Positions 9,094 to 16,431 of a DNA stretch of 33,528 bases are shown one piece after another; position 1 is the stretch's first letter; the number at the start of each line of letters is the position of its first letter. The notes under the pieces are model-generated. The model was given only the letters and a program-made list of their open reading frames with translations, was not told the DNA's origin and searched no databases. A program made the translations under genes and the position numbers. This DNA is from an uncultured Pseudomonadota bacterium (GTDB taxonomy: Bacteria; Myxococcota_A; Polyangia; Nannocystales; Nannocystaceae): positions 1 to 33,528 of the forward strand of contig CAJXVA010000043.1 of the NCBI GenBank assembly GCA_913061055.1, in the 5' to 3' direction.

Positions 9094-9152
9094 CCCTGTT
9101 TTTTCCTCAGCTGGATCTGCAAGACGACGCGCCTCTTCCGACATAGAGGGGC

Positions 9153-10601
9153 GTGACGGATGACCGACCCGCGCTCCTCGGCACGCGCTACGACCAGCTC
9201 GCGCGGAACACCATCGACTACTGGATGCAGCCCGATGCACCGACGCTCTCGCAGCCGCAATTGATCGAAGCGGTCGAACACGCACCGGCGCTCCACGACG
9301 CATCGCTTCGCCTCTATCTGCACGTGCCCTACTGCGCGCAACGGTGCCGGTTCTGCGCGTTCTCGGGCGGCAACAGCCTCGACTGGAAGCAGGCCGAGGA
9401 CTACGCCACGCTGCTCGTCCAAAGCCTGAAGGACACCTGGGGCCGGACGGCGATGCGTGGCAAGCCGATCCGTTCGGTCAACATCGGCGGCGGTAGTCCG
9501 GACCTCCTGGGCGACAGCATCGACCGGGTGCTCGATGCGGTGCAGGCACTGCCGGGGTTCGGGCCGGACACGGAGCTGGGGGTCGAGTTCACACTGGCCA
9601 CGGTGAGGCCCGCCTTCATCGATCGGCTCGTGGCGCACGGGGTGTCCAAGGTGTCGTTTGGGGTGCAGTCGCTCGACCCGGTCGTCCGTGGCTACACCCG
9701 TCAGCCGAAGACCCTCGTGCACCTGGAGCGGGTGCTGGAGTGGCTGGACGGCAGAATCCCGGTCGTCAACGCGGACCTGATCACGGGGCTTCCCGGCCAG
9801 ACGCGTGAGGGCGTCGCGGCGGATCTGGACACGCTGATCGCCGACCCGCGGGTGACCGCAATCAGCTCGTACCTGCTGACCGTGGGCGCAGCCCCGGCCT
9901 TGGTCGCGGCGATCGACAGCGGCAAGACACCGCCGGTCCCCGCGGGGCTCGAGCAGGCGCTGATGCGGTTGGAAACCTACGGGGCATTTCGGCGGTCCGG
10001 ATGGATTCGTCGCGGCACCAACACCTATGTGGACCCGCGCGCGGTCCCGCAAAATGTTCTCTCGCGGATGGCGGGCGACGAATGCATCGGCGCCTCCAGC
10101 TACGAGACGTTCCTGCTGGGGATCGGGCCGCAGGCCGTCAGCAGCCTGCCCGGCGTTCGCCTGGAGAACCTCGTCGACGTCGAGGCCTGGAGTGACGCGG
10201 TCCGCCGCGACGCACTGCCTGTATGCGTCTCGAAGTGCTCCACCGTCCACCAACGAGACATGGCGTTGTGGACCTTTCCGTTGAGATGGGAAGGTCTGCC
10301 TCGGGCACGCTGGGAGGCGATGCAAGACGCGCTGAGCCCTGGGCAGGTGCAGACGTTCGAAGCGTTGCAACACGAGGGGCTCATCACCGCGTCCGAAGAG
10401 GGCTTCGGGCTCTCGCTTTTGGGCGAGGTGTTCATGGGCCAGCTCGTCCGCGACCTCAAGGCCGACGATGGGCGAGCCGCGGTCGACGCCTATATCGCCG
10501 AAGGCGAAGCACTCGGGCACGCCGCGTCCCGCGGAAACGCTCCGGACGTCAACGTGCTCAACAACAGGCAGCACGCCCACCGTTGGTTGCGCCGTGAGTA
10601 A
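9153..10601 (+). CDS. HemN/HemW-like radical SAM enzyme
   Basis: 482 residues. GTG start, with GAGGGG a few bases upstream as ribosome-binding site. The radical SAM cluster motif is CAQRCRFC (Cys61, 65, 68; CX3CX2C) within LYLHVPYCAQRCRFCAFSGG. The next SAM-binding signature is SVNIGGGSPDLLG (about 108-120), followed by VSKVSFGVQSLDP and ADLITGLPGQT, all hallmarks of the coproporphyrinogen oxidase-like group. HemN itself has a fourth Cys right after the motif (CX2CXC); here that position is Phe, as in HemW and class C radical SAM methyltransferases. A HemN_C-like winged helix is present near the end (FEALQHEGLITASEEGFGLS). The gene overlaps an MFS transporter gene, so an unknown heme-related or small-molecule modification is more likely than housekeeping heme synthesis. 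Confidence 0.82.
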   Translation: MTDDRPALLGTRYDQLARNTIDYWMQPDAPTLSQPQLIEAVEHAPALHDASLRLYLHVPYCAQRCRFCAFSGGNSLDWKQAEDYATLLVQSLKDTWGRTAMRGKPIRSVNIGGGSPDLLGDSIDRVLDAVQALPGFGPDTELGVEFTLATVRPAFIDRLVAHGVSKVSFGVQSLDPVVRGYTRQPKTLVHLERVLEWLDGRIPVVNADLITGLPGQTREGVAADLDTLIADPRVTAISSYLLTVGAAPALVAAIDSGKTPPVPAGLEQALMRLETYGAFRRSGWIRRGTNTYVDPRAVPQNVLSRMAGDECIGASSYETFLLGIGPQAVSSLPGVRLENLVDVEAWSDAVRRDALPVCVSKCSTVHQRDMALWTFPLRWEGLPRARWEAMQDALSPGQVQTFEALQHEGLITASEEGFGLSLLGEVFMGQLVRDLKADDGRAAVDAYIAEGEALGHAASRGNAPDVNVLNNRQHAHRWLRRE

Positions 10602-11784
10602 GCTGGGCCGTCGACTCCACTCGCTTCCACGCGACCTGCTGCCCCTGTATGCGGGCACCGTCGCGACGAGGCTGGGCACGTTTGTCGTCCCGTATCTGAC
10701 GCTCTACCTCTCGCAGGACCGCGGACTCTCGCTGTCAGTCACCGGCCGCATCATCGCGGCGGGCGGCGTGGGCTTGCTGGTGGGCAACGTCGCGGGAGGT
10801 TGGATCGCCGACCGGGTCGGACGCAAGAGCGCGCTGCTGCTTGCGCTGGCGATCAACGCCGCGGGCATGGTGTTTCTGGGTTCTGGCCTCCCCTCCGCGA
10901 CCGCCTATGGGCTGGCGCTCGCCTTGGCCTCGGTCGGCGCGGGTATGTACACACCCGCCGCCAACGCCTGGATCGCTGACCTCACCGATGGACCGCAGCG
11001 ACAGCTCGCCTACACGGTCAACTACATCTGCATCAACGTGGGGATGGGCTTGGGGCCGCTGCTCGGCGGCGTCCTGGCGGCGGCATCCTTTCACTGGCTC
11101 TTTGTTGGAGACGTCGCCACCACCGCGGTCTGCGCTGCCTTCATCGCCAGCGCGAGGGGACAGGGCCGGCGAGTCCGCTCCTCTCCCGACGCACCCACGC
11201 CCGCGATGAAGCTCTCCCCCAACACGCTCTCGGTGCTGGCGTTCTGTAGCGCGAGCTTCTTCATCATCGCGCCCCTGATGGGCCTGGAGTACGCCGTCCC
11301 TTTGTTCGTGGGCACCGTGCTGCGTGAGCCACTGGTGCTCGTGGGTGTCGTCTACACAATCAACGCGAGCTGCATCTTGCTGCTCGGGCTTCCCCTCGAA
11401 CGGGCGGTTGCGGGGCGCGACCCGGTCCTGATGATGGCGCTGGCTGGATTGTTTTGGGCGATGGGCCTTACCGTGCTTGCGGTCGGACTGTCCGCCTCGG
11501 CGCTCCTGCTGTGCACCTTGCTGTGGACGCTGGGAGAGATGCTCGGCTCGGTCGTCGTTCCGACCTTCGTGGCGAACCGGGTCGACGAAAAGGCGCGGGG
11601 CCGTTTCCTCGCGATCCCCGACGCCATGCGCAGCCTCGCGGCCATCGTGGCCCCGATCGCCCTGGGCCTGGTGTGGGAGCGACAGGGCTTCGGCACCGTG
11701 CTCGGGCTCCTCATCGCCACGCCGCTCATCGGGTCTGCGCTCTACGCAGCCGCGTGGGCAACCCGTCGCAGGAGCGCACCATGA
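10594..11784 (+). CDS. Major facilitator superfamily transporter
   Basis: 396 residues from the GTG at 10594, which overlaps the radical SAM stop by 8 bases; the frame is open earlier but that part lies inside the upstream gene. The protein has about 12 hydrophobic segments and the MFS loop 2-3 motif GGWIADRVGRKSALLLALAI, followed by LALALASVGAGMYTPAANAW in the first half. The second half begins after a cytoplasmic loop (RRVRSSPDAPTPAMKLS). Overall it resembles drug/H+ antiporter-like exporters, but the substrate cannot be read from sequence. Coupling to the radical SAM gene suggests it moves the product or substrate of that enzyme across the inner membrane. Its TGA overlaps the next gene's ATG. 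Confidence 0.85.
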   Translation: MSKLGRRLHSLPRDLLPLYAGTVATRLGTFVVPYLTLYLSQDRGLSLSVTGRIIAAGGVGLLVGNVAGGWIADRVGRKSALLLALAINAAGMVFLGSGLPSATAYGLALALASVGAGMYTPAANAWIADLTDGPQRQLAYTVNYICINVGMGLGPLLGGVLAAASFHWLFVGDVATTAVCAAFIASARGQGRRVRSSPDAPTPAMKLSPNTLSVLAFCSASFFIIAPLMGLEYAVPLFVGTVLREPLVLVGVVYTINASCILLLGLPLERAVAGRDPVLMMALAGLFWAMGLTVLAVGLSASALLLCTLLWTLGEMLGSVVVPTFVANRVDEKARGRFLAIPDAMRSLAAIVAPIALGLVWERQGFGTVLGLLIATPLIGSALYAAAWATRRRSAP

Positions 11785-12908
11785 GCGCGGGTCGAGTCCG
11801 TCAACTCGACGCCCTTCGAGGCTTCGCGCTGCTGGGCATCGTGCTGGGCAACGTGCAGTGGTTCTCGGGATACGCCGTCGACCCCGCGCCCGCCAAGGAC
11901 GCCCTGGGCCTCGACGGCTTGGTGACGTTTGCTCTGCAACTGCTTGTCGATGGCAAGTTCTACGCGCTGTTCTCCTTGCTGTTCGGGGCTTCGTTTTGCC
12001 TGATGCTGCAGCGGGAGCGGGAGCATGGACGCGACCCCGAGACCACCGCCCGACGGCGCCTCACCGCGCTGTTCGTCCTCGGCCTCGTCCACGCAACGCT
12101 GGTGTGGTTCGGCGACATCCTCAGCTTGTATGCCGTCGCCGCCCTGCCCCTCGCCGCCCTGTTGCGTCGCTCCGACGGCGTCGTGCTCCGATGGTCGCTC
12201 GGCCTGTTGCTCAGCCCCGCGCTCCTCAGCGGCGCGCTCCTGCTGTGGGCCGACCCCGCACAGAGTTCAGCGCTGATCTACGGCCCCATCGACCAACTCC
12301 CCGCCTTCGCCTCCGGGGGCGTCTTCGACCTGCTCTGGGCCAACGCAGCGTTCCTCACCCAACGCTGGGTCCTCGCGCTCGCCTCTGGACGATTGCCACG
12401 CTTGCTCGGTCTGTTCCTGCTCGGCGCGCTCCTCATCCGTCGACGCCCGGTGCTCAGCCCGTTCTCATGGGGCGTGCTGCTCGTCGTCGCCATCACGAGC
12501 AACTTGGCCCTCGCGACCCTCGCCGGCGCGCCTCCGCTTCCCCCCTCGCCGTTGGGCCTGCTGCGAGATGCCATTGCATGCGTCGCGTTGCCCACCGGCG
12601 CCCTCGCCTACGCCACGATCTTGTGGGGACCCCTGGCCCGGCGCGGTGCCCTGAGCGACACGCTCGTGCACGCGGGTCGACTCTCCGCAACCCACTACCT
12701 GTCGCAGTCGCTCGTGCTCGCGTTCGTCTTCTACGGGGTCGGCCTTGGCGGTTGGGGAACACTGGGCGCGACGGGGTCGGTCTTGGTGGGCGCCGCCATC
12801 GCACTCATGCAGCTCGCGGTGAGTCCAACATGGCGCGCCCGCGTGGGGCTCGGGCCCGGGGAGCGGGCGTTGCGAAGCCTCGACCGACTGTTGCGCGGTA
12901 AGGCATGA
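11781..12908 (+). CDS. DUF418 (YeiB-like) multi-pass membrane protein
   Basis: 375 residues, ATG within the MFS stop (ATGA), preceded by an AGGAG-type site. The N-terminus RVRQLDALRGFALLGIVLGN is the diagnostic start of the DUF418/COG2311 family, and the C-terminal half carries the family's conserved GRLSATHYLSQSLV region. About 9-10 hydrophobic segments are visible. The biochemical role of the family is not established; distant similarity to membrane acyltransferases has been discussed. The gene is the last of the radical SAM-MFS-DUF418 operon and meets a convergent gene 14 bp later. Confidence 0.85.
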   Translation: MSAGRVRQLDALRGFALLGIVLGNVQWFSGYAVDPAPAKDALGLDGLVTFALQLLVDGKFYALFSLLFGASFCLMLQREREHGRDPETTARRRLTALFVLGLVHATLVWFGDILSLYAVAALPLAALLRRSDGVVLRWSLGLLLSPALLSGALLLWADPAQSSALIYGPIDQLPAFASGGVFDLLWANAAFLTQRWVLALASGRLPRLLGLFLLGALLIRRRPVLSPFSWGVLLVVAITSNLALATLAGAPPLPPSPLGLLRDAIACVALPTGALAYATILWGPLARRGALSDTLVHAGRLSATHYLSQSLVLAFVFYGVGLGGWGTLGATGSVLVGAAIALMQLAVSPTWRARVGLGPGERALRSLDRLLRGKA

Positions 12909-12922
12909 ACGGGCGAGCCCTC

Positions 12923-13330
12923 TCAAGCGGCGACGCCCAGCGCTTGTTCGAGCCGGACGTTGCGGCTGGACCTCAGCCGTAGGACGAGGGGTGCGCCGGC
13001 CATCGATCCTCGGAACAGCGTGCCCTCGCCGGTGACCCGGACCGGGAAATCAACCCGCGCGAACTGGCCGATCGAGATGCTCAGCACGCACCGCGACCCG
13101 GGATCGAAACGACGCGCGGCGGCGAAGACGATGGTTCCCGAGCCAACCTGACGGACGGTGATTGGAATCGCTGCGGCGTTGGCGTCCACGCGCAACGTCG
13201 CACGCGCCGGTGCGTTGGGGATCTGGTGACCGCGGACGAGGGTGCGGACGAGACGTTCGATCGCTGGAGACATAGGAGCTTTGTCGGTTCCGACTGTGGT
13301 CCTAACCCCCACCGAGTCCCCAGCTTTCAC
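12923..13330 (-). CDS. Small beta-rich protein, possibly PilZ-like
   Basis: 135 residues, GTG start at 13330; an in-frame ATG at 13273 (MSPAIERLVRTLVRG) would give 116 residues. After a short helical N-terminus the protein consists of beta strands (ARATLRVDANAAAIPITVRQ, FDPGSRCVLSISIG, VDFPVRVTGEGTLF). The layout is that of a PilZ-type barrel as found in many short myxobacterial proteins, but the c-di-GMP contacts RxxxR and (D/N)xSxxG are not clearly present, so ligand binding is doubtful. Convergent with the DUF418 gene. Identity as a real gene is fairly safe; the domain assignment is weak. Confidence 0.55.
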   Translation of the reverse strand: MKAGDSVGVRTTVGTDKAPMSPAIERLVRTLVRGHQIPNAPARATLRVDANAAAIPITVRQVGSGTIVFAAARRFDPGSRCVLSISIGQFARVDFPVRVTGEGTLFRGSMAGAPLVLRLRSSRNVRLEQALGVAA

Positions 13331-13408
13331 TTTTGGCAGGAATTCTGTGGGGCCTGTGCCCGACGAATCACCACCGACTTTGCCGCTGAGCGTCGAGCCG
13401 CGAGACCT

Positions 13409-13786
13409 TCACCCTAGGTCCGGAGCAGGGCACCGCGACCCGGCACGCTCCACGCCGGGCTCCCGCTCATCCTGCGAGTCCGCAGCGTAGGCGACCGACA
13501 GGACACCCCAGCGCGCCACGGCGGGGCACGTTGGGTCAGTGTCCTGAGCATGCTGGTGGAACATCGAAGCGATGGCGCGCTCCGCCTGTTGCAGAGACGG
13601 AAACTCCGCCGACACCCCACCGACGGACACGATGGTGGACGCTCCTTCCGTCTGGCCCGCACTCCACAGCCGCGCACCGGCGTGGTCGAAGGCACGACTC
13701 GCTTCGGCGAAGGACGCGGTCCGGCAGAAGCCACTGAGGGTTCGTCCCCCGTTTGCCACGATTGCGACTGACGTGCGCGGTGCCAT
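13409..13786 (-). CDS. Hypothetical protein, 125 aa
   Basis: The start chosen is the ATG at 13786, preceded by GAAGGGC, giving MAPRTSVAIVANGGRTLSGF. The frame is open upstream into the neighbouring gene but without a plausible start. The middle (ASFAEASRAFDHAGARLWSA, and FPSLQQAERAIASMFHQHAQ) looks like a small alpha/beta domain in which an Ala-rich helix follows each strand. The tail is charged and disordered (SQDEREPGVERAG). A second frame shift-free reading of this stretch is Arg/Ser-rich and looks like a shadow. No family recognised; not obviously linked to its neighbours. Confidence 0.5.
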   Translation of the reverse strand: MAPRTSVAIVANGGRTLSGFCRTASFAEASRAFDHAGARLWSAGQTEGASTIVSVGGVSAEFPSLQQAERAIASMFHQHAQDTDPTCPAVARWGVLSVAYAADSQDEREPGVERAGSRCPAPDLG

Positions 13787-13864
13787 GCCCTTCGGTTGTG
13801 CAACCGGCGTGCCGAGCCCAAGTGCGACGACAACGTCCGGAGATACCCGATGCCCGCCCGCGGG

Positions 13865-13885
13865 CGTGAGCCGTGAGCCGTGAGC
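13865..13885. repeat. Three tandem copies of the heptamer CGTGAGC
   Basis: Positions 13865-13871, 13872-13878 and 13879-13885 are perfect tandem copies. They sit between the YcaQ-like gene's stop and the 125-aa hypothetical gene, upstream of the latter on the minus strand. No function is visible; slippage is possible. Confidence 0.85.
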
Positions 13886-13889
13886 GAAT

Positions 13890-15083
13890 CTAACCGAGCG
13901 CTCGCCGAAGCAGTGGGGCCATGTCGCCGTTGTTCGCGAGATCGATCGAGTCGACCTCGACCAACCGCGCGAGATCGCGTATCGCGTCGGCCACCCGGCC
14001 CGCGGTTGCGAGATCGTTGTGGTCCGCTTCCGCATGCGAAGCCTTGATCCGCAGGATCGCATGCTCCCGGTCGGTCTTCACATCCAGCCGTGCCACGATG
14101 TGCCCGTCGACCAGCACCGGCAGCACGTAGTACCCCCAGCGGCGTTTCGCCTCAGGCACGTAGATCTCGATCTTGTACTCGAAGTCGAAGATCCGCTGCG
14201 CCCGATCGCGCTTCCAGACAACGGGGTCAAAGGGTGACAGCACGGTCGCCCCCTCGAGCGTCCGCGGCGCCCGGCCCTCGGGGTCGGCGAAGGCGGCGTG
14301 TTTCCAACCGGGCACGGTCGCATCCAACACAAGACCGTCCTCGACCAGCTCGGCGAGCGAGCGACGGACTTCGCGGATCGGCAGGCGAAAGTAGTCCGCG
14401 ACATCGCTGGCCGTGCCGACGCCGAGGGACTGCACGGACTGCATGGTCAGCGCTCGCAGTGCATCTGCAGCGGACGGCGTCGGAGTGGCCGCGACCGACT
14501 CCCCGATGATGTCTTGGAGTGGACTGAAGTGTTTCTCAAAGTTGCCGCGCCGGCGGATGCCGAGCTCGCCGACCCGGAACAGCCAGTCGAGCGCCAGCGC
14601 CCCGTGGGACCGGTTCCCCCAACCTCCGCTCTTCTTCGCGACCGGTCTGGGGTCACTCAAGTCGCCCGGCGCCACCGTGCCACGCTCCCGCACTTCGTCC
14701 AACACACTGCGCACGTACCCCGGCTCTCGCTGCGAGAACTCGTAGATCCACTTCCACGTGTGACCGGAGCGCACCCGTTCCTTCATCCAGCGAAACAACG
14801 GCTCCGAGGCGACCGGCAACAGCGAGGCCTCGTGTGCCCACGCCTCGAACCACTCGTCGTCGCGATAGGCGATGCGGTCGAGCAGCCCGACTTGGTAGGG
14901 GCCCAGGCGGGAGTGAAAGGGGAGGTACTGAGTTCGGATGACGACCGGGATGGAGTCGAGCTGCAGCACCCGCAACCGCCCCATCACCCGCCTGAGATGG
15001 CGCCGGTCGACCGAAGCCCCGGGAGCCTTGTCGCCAAACCCCTGCGCACCCAGAGCGAGCCGGCGGGCGACGTCGCCTGACAT
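13890..15083 (-). CDS. YcaQ/AlkX-like winged-helix DNA glycosylase
   Basis: 397 residues from the ATG at 15083. The frame is open to 15239, but MSGDVARRLALGAQGF matches where this family normally begins. Family signatures (HTH_42, formerly DUF1006): LRVLQLDSIPVVIRTQYLPF, which contains the QLD motif of the crosslink-unhooking glycosylases; YEFSQREPGYVRSVLDEVRE; GTASDVADYFRLPIREVRRS as one of the winged helices; LSPFDPVVWKRDRAQRIFDF; and WGYYVLPVLVDGHIVARLDV near the C-terminus. The E. coli and Streptomyces relatives remove bulky or crosslinked N7-alkylguanine. The role here in repair of alkylated or crosslinked DNA is inferred from these motifs. It lies alone on the minus strand, divergent from the Kelch lipoprotein. 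Confidence 0.85.
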   Translation of the reverse strand: MSGDVARRLALGAQGFGDKAPGASVDRRHLRRVMGRLRVLQLDSIPVVIRTQYLPFHSRLGPYQVGLLDRIAYRDDEWFEAWAHEASLLPVASEPLFRWMKERVRSGHTWKWIYEFSQREPGYVRSVLDEVRERGTVAPGDLSDPRPVAKKSGGWGNRSHGALALDWLFRVGELGIRRRGNFEKHFSPLQDIIGESVAATPTPSAADALRALTMQSVQSLGVGTASDVADYFRLPIREVRRSLAELVEDGLVLDATVPGWKHAAFADPEGRAPRTLEGATVLSPFDPVVWKRDRAQRIFDFEYKIEIYVPEAKRRWGYYVLPVLVDGHIVARLDVKTDREHAILRIKASHAEADHNDLATAGRVADAIRDLARLVEVDSIDLANNGDMAPLLRRALG

Positions 15084-15246
15084 GTTCCAGTGCCCAGATC
15101 TCGCCACGAGGGTGACCATAAACGCGAATCCAAGTCTGCGCGCGGCCGGCCCCGGGGGCGGCGAGCCGTTCCCCGTCGCAGGCCATCGCCGCGGCAAGAA
15201 TCCGACGCGCCCGGCTCGCCCGAGCCCAGGCTGGCACACTCACCCG

Positions 15247-16419
15247 ATGAGCGCTCGACCGACCGTGCTGACCATCGGCCTGCTGGGACTGTTCTCGATG
15301 GTGGGCTGCGGGGACGAATCCGATCCGGCAGCCGCCGACGGCACGGGCGGGGCCACGTCCGGCCCGAGCAGCAGTGGGAGCCAGACTTCGCCGCTCACGG
15401 CCACCGCGAGCACCGAGGCCGCGGGCACGTCGAGGGGCTCAACGAGCACCAGTCCGGCAAGCTCCTCCAGCGCCACCGCGGGATCGGAGAGCAGCTCCAC
15501 CGGAGACAACCTCGACCCGACCACCCGAGGGGAATGGCGGTCCTTCGCAAGCATGCCGATGCCGCGACAAGAGACGGCGGTCGTGGCCGCCGGTGGCAGA
15601 CTGTTCGTACTGGGCGGCTTTGTCGGCGCCCAGGTCGTGGACTTGGTGGAGGTCTACGACCCCGGCGCGGACACCTGGTCCACCGGGACGCCGCTTCCCG
15701 TACCGATGCACCACATCAACGCCGCGGCCATGGGTGAGCAGATCTACGTCACCGGGTTTCTGCAAACCCTGCAGTTCACCCCGGATGGACGCACGTTCGT
15801 GTTCGACCTCGACACCGAGACCTGGTCGGATGGCATCCCGCTTCCAACGGGGCGAGAAGTCGGAGCATCGGGTGTTGCGGTCGCCGACGACCGGCTGTAC
15901 GTGTTCGGCGGACTCCAGGCGAGTCAGGCGGTGGCACAAGCCCAGTACTTCGACCTCTCGGGCGACCTGGGCTGGGTCCCGATCGCCGACCTCCCGAGCG
16001 CCCGTGACCACATGTACGGAGCCGCAGCCGGCGGCGAGGTGTTTGCGGTCGGCGGGCGTGGGGGCAGCATCGGAGCCCACAGCACCGAGGTCCTCCGCTA
16101 CGACCCGGACGCCGATGCGTGGCTCACCGTCGCGCCGATGCCCACGTCGCGGGGAGGCATGGCCGGCGCAGTCCTGGGTGGCTGGATCTTCGTGGCCGGT
16201 GGCGAGGGCAACGCCGAGGTGGAGTCCGGTGTCTTCGACGTCTTCGAGGCCTACGACCCAGCCGCCGACACATGGTTCACACTCGAAGCCATGCTGACCC
16301 CACGCCACGGTATGGGCGCGGCAACGATCGACGGCCGCATCTACGTACCCGGTGGCGCGACGGACGAGGGTTTCGGCCCCACGGACATCAGCGAAGTCTG
16401 GGTTCCGAGCGGGTCCTGA
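15247..16419 (+). CDS. Kelch-repeat lipoprotein
   Basis: 390 residues from the ATG at 15247. The signal sequence MSARPTVLTIGLLGLFSMVG ends in the lipobox MVGC. A Ser/Thr/Gly-rich linker of about 80 residues follows, then about six Kelch blades: WRSFASMPMPRQETAVVAAG, GGRLFVLGGFVG, VEVYDPGADTWSTGTPLPVP, DRLYVFGGLQAS, VLRYDPDADAWLTVAPMPTS and AYDPAADTWFTLEAMLTPRH. The GG and Tyr/Trp spacing is that of Kelch motifs forming a six-bladed propeller. It is probably an outer-membrane or surface lipoprotein used for binding; no catalytic residues are apparent. The frame continues upstream of 15247 but has no signal peptide there. It ends 12 bp from a convergent gene. Confidence 0.85.
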   Translation: MSARPTVLTIGLLGLFSMVGCGDESDPAAADGTGGATSGPSSSGSQTSPLTATASTEAAGTSRGSTSTSPASSSSATAGSESSSTGDNLDPTTRGEWRSFASMPMPRQETAVVAAGGRLFVLGGFVGAQVVDLVEVYDPGADTWSTGTPLPVPMHHINAAAMGEQIYVTGFLQTLQFTPDGRTFVFDLDTETWSDGIPLPTGREVGASGVAVADDRLYVFGGLQASQAVAQAQYFDLSGDLGWVPIADLPSARDHMYGAAAGGEVFAVGGRGGSIGAHSTEVLRYDPDADAWLTVAPMPTSRGGMAGAVLGGWIFVAGGEGNAEVESGVFDVFEAYDPAADTWFTLEAMLTPRHGMGAATIDGRIYVPGGATDEGFGPTDISEVWVPSGS

Positions 16420-16431
16420 AGTGGGGCCGGC

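Noticed and set aside
9090..10679. Long antisense frame (529 codons) opposite the radical SAM gene.
   Set aside because: Arg/Gly/His/Val-rich shadow of a GC-rich gene; the opposite strand encodes clear radical SAM motifs.
15084..15239. Upstream in-frame extension of the YcaQ-like protein.
   Set aside because: Low-complexity Arg/Gly/Pro residues; the family start matches the ATG at 15083.
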